Part shown: piece after piece, positions 56,451 through 64,000 of the stretch | How positions within the stretch are numbered: the stretch's first letter is position 1 | Layout: each line of letters starts with the position of its first letter | DNA from: Planctomycetota bacterium | GTDB lineage: Bacteria; Planctomycetota; Planctomycetia; Planctomycetales; Planctomycetaceae | Direction of reading: 5' to 3' | DNA: 64,000 bases | Assembly: GCA_030836185.1 (NCBI GenBank) | Contig: JAURQH010000039.1 | Span: 62,001-126,000 of the forward strand | Position numbers and translations under genes: made by a program | The notes under the pieces: model-generated | The model's database searches: none | Seen by the model: the letters and a program-made list of their open reading frames with translations, nothing else | What the model was told of the DNA's origin: nothing

Positions 56451-57008
56451 ATGTCGACGATCACTCAAACAACCATTTCACCCCGTGATCTTCAAGAAAA
56501 ACATGAGTCTGGCGAATCGGTCAAACTGATCGATGTTCGCACGCCGGTTGAGTTTCGGGAAACACATGTTGAATTTGCGTCCAACGAGCCTCTCGACAAA
56601 CTTGATCCGTCCGCCGTTATGGAGCGCCACGACGCTGGTGACGATCCTTTGTATGTCATGTGTCGTTCGGGCAATCGTGCTCAGCAGGCCATAGATCAAT
56701 TCCACAAAGCGGGTTACGAAAATGTGATCAATGTGGAAGGTGGAATGCAGCAATGGGAAGCAGAGGGGCAACCAGCGATTCATGGGAAGAAAGCGATTTC
56801 GCTGGAACGACAAGTTCGCATTGTGGCGGGATCTATCGTTTTTGTGGGTGCGATGCTCGGCTATTTTGTGGATCCTGCGTGGGTGTTTCTCTCTGCGTTT
56901 GTTGGAGCCGGGTTATTCTTTGCCGGTGTTTCTGACACGTGCGGCATGGGCATGATGCTGGCTAAAATGCCTTGGAATCAGGTCAGCCCGAGTTGCAACC
57001 CCAAGTGA
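56451..57008 (+). CDS. Rhodanese with C-terminal membrane domain (YgaP-like, DUF2892)
   Basis: A 185-residue protein with a rhodanese domain (residues 1-110, active-site loop MCRSGNRA). A C-terminal part follows (about 120-180) with two helices (IVAGSIVFVGAMLGYFVD and FLSAFVGAGLFFAGVSDTCG), which match YgaP-like DUF2892 proteins. I chose the ATG at 56451 with GAGGAG before it; the earlier frame start at 56328 lies within the previous gene. It follows the persulfide dioxygenase by 67 bases. It probably moves sulfane sulfur at the membrane. Confidence 0.93.
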   Translation: MSTITQTTISPRDLQEKHESGESVKLIDVRTPVEFRETHVEFASNEPLDKLDPSAVMERHDAGDDPLYVMCRSGNRAQQAIDQFHKAGYENVINVEGGMQQWEAEGQPAIHGKKAISLERQVRIVAGSIVFVGAMLGYFVDPAWVFLSAFVGAGLFFAGVSDTCGMGMMLAKMPWNQVSPSCNPK

Positions 57009-57149
57009 GCGAGACTCAGGATGAGAGACTTCTCACTTTGATGCTAGTAAAACGATTCGATCTTCGGATCAAGACTTGGGGCAACAGCCATAATTCTCAG
57101 CGTAGTGCATTCTTCGTTGAGGGTATTTAACCTTAAGCAGGAGAAAACG

Positions 57150-57738
57150 ATGGAGATTATCGCTAGGAAAAAAATGACACGCCGTCTCGCCATCGGATCT
57201 CTTTGCGTTTGGGGGGGCACTCGCTCTTGGTCCAGCTGTTATGGCAGAACCGGGACGAGGACTGGGAGGGCCTCCACAAAACGGTAAAGGACGTGGTAAT
57301 GGTAATAAAGGTGGTGGTTTGAGAAGACGTGGAGGAAATGGGCCGCATGATATCGATCACCAAGCCATCCAGACGCTCTTGCAAAATCGAGATCAGATTC
57401 AGCGAAAAGTCGAAAATCTTCCAGACGGCGTGCGGACTTTAACTGAAACGGATAATAAGGAACTTCGCCCAATTTTGATCGCCCATGTTGAAGCGATGTA
57501 TGACCGACTCGAAGAGGGCCGGCCAATTCATATGCGTGACCCGTTGTTTCGCTCACTGTTTGCACATGCCAAAGAGATTAAGCTTATCGCCAAACCAACC
57601 AAGAAAGGGTTGGTAGTCATCGAGACTTCAGAAAATCCAAAGGTAGTCAAATTGATTCAGGCTCACGCACAAGCAGTCACTCTGTTTTTGAAAAACGGTC
57701 CGGCGGAGGTTCGTAGGAATCATCCAGTACCGGACTGA
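57150..57738 (+). pseudogene. Secreted conserved protein with a frameshift in the signal-peptide G7 tract
   Basis: AGGAG at 57139-57143 precedes an ATG at 57150. The frame encodes a signal peptide start (RKKMTRRLAIGSLCVWG), but it leaves the main frame at a run of seven G (57211-57217). With six G the frame would read through to ALALGPAVMAEPGRGLGG and the rest of the protein. The main frame ends at 57738 and has a Gly/Asn/Arg-rich part (about 30 residues), then a helical domain with LEEGRPIHMRDPLFRSLFAHAKEIK and VVKLIQAHAQAVTLFL. That type of secreted protein is found beside sulfur or heme genes in planctomycetes (recalled), with no known role. The frameshift may be real, phase-variable, or a sequencing error. 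Confidence 0.7.
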
Positions 57739-57938
57739 AATCTTTTTCATTTCTGCCGACGGCGGGAGATTCTTATGAAGGTTTCGTTTCTGCGGTGGGC
57801 GGTTGGTGTTGTACCTGTACTCGTTGACTTCGTAGGAGGCCACTTGGACGGCCACTCGACTTTATCAAAGCGAGTCACATTTTGTGGGTACTAGTGGTTG
57901 GGTCGAGTCTGAAATAGATCGAAGACTTCTGAGATTGA

Positions 57939-58814
57939 TCAACCCAAATTCAACCAATCTTTGAGCAGGAAATTCATACGTCCGATGAGCAGCGAATATC
58001 GGCTCATCACGGTGAGCGCAAAACCGACACCAAAAGTGATCATCAACAGATAGATCCCCACACGAGAAATCTTGCCGACAACCCCCGTATGCTCTACTGA
58101 GAAAAAGAAGTAGGTCAAACAGCAAAGCGTCCCCAAGACCATTGTGGAATTCCACAATGAAGTCTTGAGGTCGAACGCCCCATCTTCGGCAAAGACAATG
58201 AGCGGCAGAATGGTCGATTTGATCTGCACGACAAAATCGGCTTCAAAGTGGCTGACCAGTCGCAAGCCTGCAAAGACGGCAATAAAGAACGCCAAAGGCC
58301 AACGCGAGATCCAGCCTCCCGCTGGCATTAACCGCCAGAGGAACATGATTCCCATGGCGAGTGGTATCAGCATCAGCCATTCTGGTTCAGTGCGATCATC
58401 ACCCGGCATAAAGGTATTCTGTGAAAACTGTGGCGCAAGCTGAGCCACAAAAATACCCATAAACGCCGACCAAAATCCCACGACCATCGCATACGCCGCA
58501 GACGATCCTACGAAAATTGATTCGGCAACTTTGTAGACGACATTATCGCCGAATAGAAAAGAGAAGATTGCCAACGTAAATAGCGCGGACAACCAGATGC
58601 CCAGAGTCCGCGGCCAACTGATTTCAACGCCTGGATTACTACTCTCCACACTTGGGACTTTACTCCAGGTTGTGAAACTTTTTCCGCTATCAGCATCGGC
58701 AACGATCTTCGGAGCAACGTAGACAGCACCAGCTTGATATGAAACGGCTCGCCAAGAAAGATACACTCCGGCAAGCAACATAACGACGACCCAGATGACA
58801 TTCGATTGTTTCAT
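57939..58814 (-). CDS. Polytopic membrane protein, last gene of the six-gene operon
   Basis: A 291-residue protein with about six to seven hydrophobic segments. The N-terminal helix (SNVIWVVVMLLAGVYLSWRAV) is followed by a soluble loop (about 30-60) and then helices at about 63-85, 90-130, 150-165, 180-200, 225-245 and 252-272. No domain is recognised. I chose the start at 58814, which overlaps the stop of the preceding gene as ATGA, so translation is coupled. The function is unknown. Confidence 0.8.
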   Translation of the reverse strand: MKQSNVIWVVVMLLAGVYLSWRAVSYQAGAVYVAPKIVADADSGKSFTTWSKVPSVESSNPGVEISWPRTLGIWLSALFTLAIFSFLFGDNVVYKVAESIFVGSSAAYAMVVGFWSAFMGIFVAQLAPQFSQNTFMPGDDRTEPEWLMLIPLAMGIMFLWRLMPAGGWISRWPLAFFIAVFAGLRLVSHFEADFVVQIKSTILPLIVFAEDGAFDLKTSLWNSTMVLGTLCCLTYFFFSVEHTGVVGKISRVGIYLLMITFGVGFALTVMSRYSLLIGRMNFLLKDWLNLG

Positions 58815-59677
58815 GATTGATCTCGCCTTCCACCGGTCTGCCACATCACGACATTCCCTAAAATGATGATGGCAATCAGCATGAAGTGAGCCACCTCTTG
58901 GCTAGTCATAAAGACATTGGCCATGTTGGAATTGGGACGTTTTTCAATCTCGGGGTATTTCTCAAACATCAGTTTTTCGTATTCGGCAGCAGGCTTGATG
59001 CCCGCAATCATCCCGATCATCTGGTTGGGGATGTAAGGATAGAGGGTCGAAGCCTGTACTCCCGTTGTTCCTCCCACAATCTCAATACTATCAAACGGGG
59101 TTGCCGCATATTGGACCCATTGTTTCAATCCCGGATCACCCGCGCTCACATTCACAATTAAGGGGAATTGCTTAATACTGTCGATGCCAGCCATCATCGG
59201 TATTTTGGCGACCGGAGTTCCCTGCTGATCAGAACCATAGAGTTTCGGTAGATCGCTAGTAATCAGCTTGATGACTCCTTCGTACCCCGGTCGATAGCCA
59301 AGATTGACATAATCTTCGCCATACACATATTCGGGATACTCCTTCTTCAACGTGGCGACTTGCCGCTGAATCATCGCGACGCCTGTCGGCCAGATGGTCA
59401 GGAAATAGAGTTTATGCTTCTTTTGTGCGGCGTGTCTGATGAACGCGTCTGCCATGGGCTGCAACTCTCCTTCCGCGGAAGGGTCATAATCGAGCGGCAT
59501 GAGAATTTTTGTTCCAGACGGAAGTTCATCGATGGCATTGAACACGTTTTCCACCATAGGGGTGACTTTTTGAGGTAAGACAATTCCTGTCAAAAGTGGA
59601 ATACTGATCGCCAGAAATGTGAGCGCAAAGAGCCAGCGACGGTCGAGATTCGCAAGGCTGTTCCAGAATTTATCCAT
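58811..59677 (-). CDS. Membrane-anchored extracytoplasmic protein of the six-gene operon
   Basis: A 288-residue protein with one helix near each end (about 14-35 and 263-283). The central domain has a mixed alpha/beta pattern, with LPSGTKILMPLDYDPSAEGE, HKLYFLTIWPTG and GTTGVQASTLYPYIPNQMIGMIAG. It probably lies outside the cytoplasm. GGGAGGTG lies about 10 bases before the ATG at 59677. The stop of the preceding gene is one base upstream, and the next start overlaps its own stop. No known domain is recognised. Confidence 0.8.
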   Translation of the reverse strand: MDKFWNSLANLDRRWLFALTFLAISIPLLTGIVLPQKVTPMVENVFNAIDELPSGTKILMPLDYDPSAEGELQPMADAFIRHAAQKKHKLYFLTIWPTGVAMIQRQVATLKKEYPEYVYGEDYVNLGYRPGYEGVIKLITSDLPKLYGSDQQGTPVAKIPMMAGIDSIKQFPLIVNVSAGDPGLKQWVQYAATPFDSIEIVGGTTGVQASTLYPYIPNQMIGMIAGIKPAAEYEKLMFEKYPEIEKRPNSNMANVFMTSQEVAHFMLIAIIILGNVVMWQTGGRRDQS

Positions 59678-59678
59678 A

Positions 59679-60386
59679 TCAATCACCTCCCAAGTATGAC
59701 TGATCGACACCCATCAGAACTTTTAACGATGTTGAGACAACTCCCAACGCAATCCCGATCATGACGGCTCTCGTCCCCAAGGTATTAAAGAGGTTGACGA
59801 GTACCCCTCGGATCGTATCAATTTTGAAAATAGCCCAGGTGCTCTCTTCAGGAATCAGATCAGACAGCATTGGTCCTGATGACGTTTGTGACACCAAAAC
59901 GACAAGTGCGGTCAACAACAGTAGAGATGCCTCGACATTATTGGCACGGAATGCACGAAACGCGGCCGAAGAAATATAGAAGGCCAATGTGGCAAACATG
60001 GTAGACGCTAACGGGACATAAACATAGTTGAAAATCCACCAGAAGGCACTCCCCTCAGCTTCGAAACTCCCCGACCAAGCATATCCGAGATACTGTTCGT
60101 TGGGAGGGACTCCCAGCTTTCCGATGCCGCAAATTAAAGTAATCCAGAAGGCCAACAATGTGATCGCCGCATATCCCCACCCCGCTTTTCGCTCGCTGAT
60201 TTTCTTCAAATTATTGAGGTTCAGGTTTCCAGCACCCAAGACAAAGGCAAACACCGCCAAGATGTCGAACCACATAACGACTTCAGTTTCCCAAGATTGT
60301 ATGGGAGGGGAAAATTTGGCGAGAATCAGTACGATGCCGACGATGCTGGCAATGATTAAAGGGACGGTTCTTTTCAACATATTCAA
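59679..60386 (-). CDS. Membrane protein of the six-gene operon
   Basis: A 235-residue protein with about six hydrophobic segments (for example LKRTVPLIIASIVGIVLIL, MWFDILAVFAFVLGAG, AAITLLAFWITLICGIG and SLLLLTALVVLVSQTSS). The start at 60386 directly abuts the stop of the upstream gene. No domain is recognised. The later part, NLFNTLGTRAVMIGIALGVVSTSLKVL, probably holds the last helix. Confidence 0.8.
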   Translation of the reverse strand: MNMLKRTVPLIIASIVGIVLILAKFSPPIQSWETEVVMWFDILAVFAFVLGAGNLNLNNLKKISERKAGWGYAAITLLAFWITLICGIGKLGVPPNEQYLGYAWSGSFEAEGSAFWWIFNYVYVPLASTMFATLAFYISSAAFRAFRANNVEASLLLLTALVVLVSQTSSGPMLSDLIPEESTWAIFKIDTIRGVLVNLFNTLGTRAVMIGIALGVVSTSLKVLMGVDQSYLGGD

Positions 60387-61640
60387 TCAGGTTCCCAACA
60401 AACTCTCGGTCATAAAGGAGATGGCATCTTGTAATGGTCCCGTTTTCTCGCCCGACGCGCCGCGATGGACAAATTGTGAAACGGTCATCAGGAGGGCACC
60501 TACAATCAGAAACAGGCCCGCGATAAATTTCCCGACATCCTGTCCTTTCAAAGAACCGAGCTGCTGAGGTTCTCCCGAGAGGTAAGCAGATGCCGCGAAA
60601 AACTCTTCACCAATCAGCACGTAATCGCAAGCCGCCACAAAGAACGGCAACTGTGAGGGCATCGCCGTGCCGGCAATTTGAATGGCACCGACTGTGTTGG
60701 CAGTTTCCGCGAAGATCAACGATTCGGCATAAAACGCCCCCATGTAGAAACAGGCAGCCGGTTTTTCACGTACCATCTTGCCCGTCACTGCCGCCACAAA
60801 ACCAAACTGCTCGTCGGTGACATAGTAGATGTTGTCAGGATTGTAGAGGTCTGGTCGACCGGCTGACGTGTACGCTCCGTCAACCGTTTCGCGAGCCACC
60901 GTCATCACGAGTGACCGGGTTGTCGGGACATCAAGCCCCGCATCGTATTCGGCGGTTAATTCCGCAACACGATTTAAGACAATGAGACCTGCCACGGTTT
61001 GAATGTCGTTGATGTCCTGAATTCCGGGGATGAACAAGCAATCTCGCCCCATTTCGGTGGCACGCCCGACGGCTTCTTCAATCGCTTCCAGACCGGCGAT
61101 TTTACGAACTTTGAGTTGCTTGCCAGCTTTGGCAGCCTCGATGAAGTAGACCACCGAACCGCAGACAACCAGCATGAAAAAACCAAAATAGATTTTTGAG
61201 CGATCTACCCATTGCCGAACAGGAGTGGCCGCAGAAATTCCTGTCGCTGTGGAGAAACTCCCATCCGCACCAATCGCCTTGACTCGATAGGAATATTCTT
61301 GACGTTCGAGATCGTCCGCTTTGAACTCCGAAACTCCGGCATCGACTTTTCCCGCTTCTGCGAACTCTTTCTGATTGCCGCTTTTGACTTCAATGAGATA
61401 GCCGACAACGGGGTTGTTTAACGTAGCCGGTGGTTCATTTGCGGACTCTTCTTTGACATCTTCCTTTGTCTCAGTGTTTGGGTCATCTGCCGAAAGGGTC
61501 CATGTCAGTCTTAATTCTTCACCCTTATCATTTTCAACATCAAAAACATTGAGATTTGAGGGAGGGGCCACCTCTTGTGCGGAGACATCGCTAGTCCCGG
61601 CAACAAGCAGTAAACAGATTATGATTGTGAAGCTTCGCAT
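60387..61640 (-). CDS. FN3-domain membrane protein with DUF6754-like C-terminal domain
   Basis: A 417-residue protein with a signal peptide (about 1-21) and a fibronectin type III-like domain (about 24-142, PPSNLNVFDVENDKGEELRLTW ... YSYRVKAIGADGSFS). A membrane helix (about 152-170) follows, then a cytosolic domain (about 180-375) with GRDCLFIPGIQDINDIQTVAGL and EQFGFVAAVTGKMVREKPAACF blocks. A last helix is at about 375-392. I recall the latter domain as DUF6754, but I cannot confirm it. It ends one base before the next gene and begins 5 bases after the previous one. Confidence 0.75.
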   Translation of the reverse strand: MRSFTIIICLLLVAGTSDVSAQEVAPPSNLNVFDVENDKGEELRLTWTLSADDPNTETKEDVKEESANEPPATLNNPVVGYLIEVKSGNQKEFAEAGKVDAGVSEFKADDLERQEYSYRVKAIGADGSFSTATGISAATPVRQWVDRSKIYFGFFMLVVCGSVVYFIEAAKAGKQLKVRKIAGLEAIEEAVGRATEMGRDCLFIPGIQDINDIQTVAGLIVLNRVAELTAEYDAGLDVPTTRSLVMTVARETVDGAYTSAGRPDLYNPDNIYYVTDEQFGFVAAVTGKMVREKPAACFYMGAFYAESLIFAETANTVGAIQIAGTAMPSQLPFFVAACDYVLIGEEFFAASAYLSGEPQQLGSLKGQDVGKFIAGLFLIVGALLMTVSQFVHRGASGEKTGPLQDAISFMTESLLGT

Positions 61641-61645
61641 GCCGT

Positions 61646-62773
61646 TTACTCCTCAATCAGTTCGACATTGGCCCGTGGAACTGTCAAATGCCGACCGTCA
61701 TCTAAATTGACAGTCAGCACACGTGCTTTCGAGCCTGAATCGAGCACTGTGAGTTCGTGAGGCAGGCTGTCAACTTTTCCCAGCAAACCGAAATAGGGGT
61801 CGCGAATCATCCGCACTCGGGCTCCCGGAACGAGTAATCCGTGTTCTGAGGATGTCTCTTCGTCGGGAGTTACTTCTTCGGGATTGAGCGGAATCAGGAT
61901 TTCCGGTCTCAGCACGCCAGCACGAATTTGTGTGGCGCCATTCACAGACGCTTCTCGAGTAGCAAAATGTTTGAAGAGTTCAAAGGTTCTCGCCGCCATG
62001 GCGATGTCGCCGAAGCCTTCCGTGATGACCAGCGAGGTACCGATTTTTTCGGAGCCAGTAATGGCGACGCCGAGATCTTCTCCCAGAATTTCTTTGAGGT
62101 CCTGATCGTCCATGCCGCCCGAGATGACGGCTGCTGTGCCGACTTCAATGGCCCGTTTGATGGCTTCTCCCGTCATGCGGGCACCACCGATGACGATTTG
62201 TCCTTGCATGTCCTGGTGGATTAAATCGGGTGTGAGTGTGATCTCGGGAGATTGGCAGGCGAGACGAATTGTTCCAAAGGCTTCGCCACCGATACCAAGA
62301 ATTCCCTGTACCATCGCGACATCGGCTTCGACATCGACTCCCTGTTCGGGGATGACTTCCACAACTTCGCCCGCCAGGTACGCTACGACTTCAATCGGTT
62401 CTGGTGCCCCTCGCAGAATGACTTGGCCCGTGATTTGCGAGATCGTCTCCACCGTCCCGTTATCGGGGCTAAACGCCTCTTTCTGGAACATTCCGAAGAT
62501 GCCGGGTGAGCGGGCGATTAACTCGGCCCTGCTAATCTCATCGCCCTGTTTTTTCAGCATACATCGCGGCACGTCGGTGGCCGCTACTCCCAATTGGTTG
62601 GAGAGATTGAAGGGGATCACCGGGCCGGGCAGGAATGTTCGGGCGACGACATCTTGAGCAGAGACACGATCACCCACCGAGACGACAACCTCTCCCGAGA
62701 TCGGTAGCATGCGCCTGGTGCGATGTTTCACGCAGCGGCTGACTCGTAATCTTGGTGTGTAGGCGTGTGCCAT
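61646..62773 (-). CDS. Protein with sandwich-barrel and KOW-like domains of the six-gene operon
   Basis: A 375-residue soluble protein. The N-terminal part (about 20-165) has repeated short beta segments, such as ISGEVVVSVGDRVSAQDVVAR and GEVVEVIPEQGVDVEA, that resemble biotinyl-lipoyl or barrel-sandwich folds. A central part (about 170-300) includes GMDDQDLKEILGEDLGVAITGSE. The C-terminal 60 residues look like a KOW domain (PGARVRMIRDPYFGLLGKVDSLP ... VNLDDGRHLTVPRANVELI). There is no signal or membrane segment. It lies 22 bases after the GlmL-like gene. No function is known. Confidence 0.7.
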   Translation of the reverse strand: MAHAYTPRLRVSRCVKHRTRRMLPISGEVVVSVGDRVSAQDVVARTFLPGPVIPFNLSNQLGVAATDVPRCMLKKQGDEISRAELIARSPGIFGMFQKEAFSPDNGTVETISQITGQVILRGAPEPIEVVAYLAGEVVEVIPEQGVDVEADVAMVQGILGIGGEAFGTIRLACQSPEITLTPDLIHQDMQGQIVIGGARMTGEAIKRAIEVGTAAVISGGMDDQDLKEILGEDLGVAITGSEKIGTSLVITEGFGDIAMAARTFELFKHFATREASVNGATQIRAGVLRPEILIPLNPEEVTPDEETSSEHGLLVPGARVRMIRDPYFGLLGKVDSLPHELTVLDSGSKARVLTVNLDDGRHLTVPRANVELIEE

Positions 62774-62795
62774 TGTTCTCGCAAACTCGTATCAA

Positions 62796-64000
62796 TTATT
62801 CGTAGACATTTAACTCGGCAACCCAATCCCCAATTTGCTCTCGGCGTTCCGATTCTTCTCCTTCGATCACCAAAGGGCGTCCGCGGGCATCAAGCACGAT
62901 TCCGACCGTACCGCCTCGGACCGTTCCTTTCACTGGTTTGCCGGGACCATCTCCCAAATCAAATCCGCGTTCGGGATCGATGACAATCTCTGCGGTGTGA
63001 TTGACTGGTAATGGTAACAACCGCATCTCACCAACCTTTAACTCTCCCGTTTCGTGAATCCCATCCCCTTTGATTTGATATCGAAAGCAGGGCTTGCCAC
63101 GTTTCCCGCGACCGCGCGGAGCCACACATGTTCCCAAATAGACCAGGCAATCTTTCTCGAAGACTTCCAACGCCGCTTGCGGATGAACTGACGCCAAGAC
63201 TCCAAGATGAGGCATCATGAAGATGCTGTCTTTTGCCAGGCTAGTAATCCCTTCTGGTTCAAAGGCATCAATCATCATCGCAACGGTCTGCTCCATTTGC
63301 GGAGCATGCGAAAGAACGCCTCCCGAACCGACAATTAAATCGAGGACCATGTTATCGACGATGGTCGCTCCCCCGGTTGATTGACTGAAGGTATCTCCCA
63401 CGGTTCGCTGTTGTTGGACTCCTTGTAAGGTCGTCGCGAATTCTTTGTGCTGGATGTAGGCCAATCGCAACGCTTCCCGAGCGACAGCTTGCTCAAAGAT
63501 GAGTGCTTCTCGTGTTTGGGGAATCGTGGTCGGGCGAATCATTTTATTTTTGACCCGATTTCGTAACTCACGCTCGTCCATATCAATGTGGACCCAACGG
63601 AGAACATTATCCATGCCGGCTTCTGCACAGACGTTAGAGATCGAGTAACTCATGCCGAGATTCGCAGAGACGGTACGGTTGAATTCTGTGCCAAAGACAC
63701 TGAAAACATCCGTTGTCGCACCACCGATATCAACACCGACCGCGTTGATGCCTTGCCGTTCGGCGATGGTTTGCAGAATGTTTCCCACTGCTCCCGGTGT
63801 CGGCATGATGGGGGCGTCGGCCCATTCAATCAGGCGTGGGTACCCCGGAGCGTGTGCCATGACATGTTCGAGAAACAGATCATGAATTCGGTCTCGTGCC
63901 GGTCCCAGGTTTTCTTGTTCGAGCACCGGACGAACATTGGGGATGACGGCCAGTTCGATGTTCTCACCGGCAAATGTATCACGGACGGCATCAGCCGCAT
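62796..64000 (-). CDS. GlmL/MutL-type ASKHA-fold protein, N-terminus beyond the window
   Basis: The frame is open past the right edge; at least 401 residues are visible. The block GVDIGGATTDVFSV is the second phosphate loop of an ASKHA ATPase fold, as in glutamate mutase accessory protein GlmL (MutL family). LIVGSGGVLSHAPQ is the adenosine motif. The tail (FRYQIKGDGIHETGELKVGEMRLLPLPV and VKGTVRGGTVGIVLDARGRP) is a beta-rich part typical of this family. Glutamate mutase genes (glmS/glmE) are not nearby. The neighbours are membrane proteins, so the role here may differ from mutase repair. It is the first visible gene of a six-gene operon. Confidence 0.85.
   Translation of the reverse strand, partial: AADAVRDTFAGENIELAVIPNVRPVLEQENLGPARDRIHDLFLEHVMAHAPGYPRLIEWADAPIMPTPGAVGNILQTIAERQGINAVGVDIGGATTDVFSVFGTEFNRTVSANLGMSYSISNVCAEAGMDNVLRWVHIDMDERELRNRVKNKMIRPTTIPQTREALIFEQAVAREALRLAYIQHKEFATTLQGVQQQRTVGDTFSQSTGGATIVDNMVLDLIVGSGGVLSHAPQMEQTVAMMIDAFEPEGITSLAKDSIFMMPHLGVLASVHPQAALEVFEKDCLVYLGTCVAPRGRGKRGKPCFRYQIKGDGIHETGELKVGEMRLLPLPVNHTAEIVIDPERGFDLGDGPGKPVKGTVRGGTVGIVLDARGRPLVIEGEESERREQIGDWVAELNVYE

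Noticed and set aside
57105-57287. A 60-codon frame MHSSLRVFNLK... before the frameshifted secreted gene
   Set aside because: Its first part is only an upstream extension of the signal peptide; after the G tract the frame is out of phase and has no similarity.

Overview
The window looks like a chromosome segment of a planctomycete of the Planctomycetales type with a base composition close to 50 % G+C. Several gene types point this way: a Cys-rich Gly-Cys-Gly-Asp outer-membrane barrel protein, a PVC-type dehydrogenase/HEAT/cytochrome c protein (CASCH), a Cys-type sulfatase, a creatininase-family hydrolase, an FAD enzyme flanked by carbohydrate-type domains, and a cell-wall cluster without ftsI, ftsW or ftsZ. 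The genus cannot be read from the sequence; a Gimesia/Rubinisphaera-like organism is a guess.

Layout. 1-6.4 kb: a truncated FHA-GAF histidine kinase, a GNAT acetyltransferase, tRNA-Met and tRNA-Val, the Cys-rich barrel protein, and thrS. 6.7-16.2 kb: surE, a sulfatase, the giant dehydrogenase/cytochrome, the two 2-oxoacid:ferredoxin oxidoreductase genes, and a creatininase-like hydrolase. 16.2-17.45 kb is a repeat-rich gene-free stretch. 17.45-24 kb: a Gfo/Idh/MocA oxidoreductase and an oligopeptide ABC uptake system made of a lipoprotein and two permeases, with no ATPase gene. 24-34.7 kb: TgpA-like transglutaminase and DUF58 pair, a GGQ release-factor-like protein, an LRR lipoprotein, a methyltransferase, an ABM monooxygenase and thioesterase pair, a thioredoxin-fold protein without cysteines, a LeuA-type synthase and a Uma2 nuclease. 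34.7-42.9 kb: a membrane-embedded sigma-54 activator with a divergent -24/-12 promoter and a putative enhancer array, queD, an esterase, glpK, maf and small proteins. 43-49.8 kb: a reduced mur cluster (murE-murF-mraY-murG) whose 3' end carries a sulfotransferase gene between two versions of the murG tail. 49.8-50.9 kb: transposase remnants and repeats. 51-57.7 kb: an FAD enzyme, then a sigma-54 activator next to a sulfane-sulfur operon (persulfide dioxygenase-rhodanese fusion, rhodanese-membrane protein, frameshifted secreted protein). 57.9-64 kb: a tightly packed six-gene operon of GlmL/MutL-type ASKHA protein, KOW-type protein, FN3/DUF6754-like membrane protein and three further membrane proteins.

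How the parts work together. Two sigma-54 circuits are visible. One is a PAS-type activator whose downstream neighbour is a persulfide-handling operon with a well-formed -24/-12 promoter. The other is a membrane activator flanked by six GCGCYGA elements and a divergent -24/-12 promoter whose target is unclear. MurE carries DNPR, so the peptidoglycan is predicted to contain meso-diaminopimelate. The six-gene operon at the right edge is the strongest candidate for an undescribed system. Its genes touch or overlap, which implies co-translation, and they join a cytosolic ATPase-fold protein to several membrane subunits, but no function can be assigned from the sequence alone.
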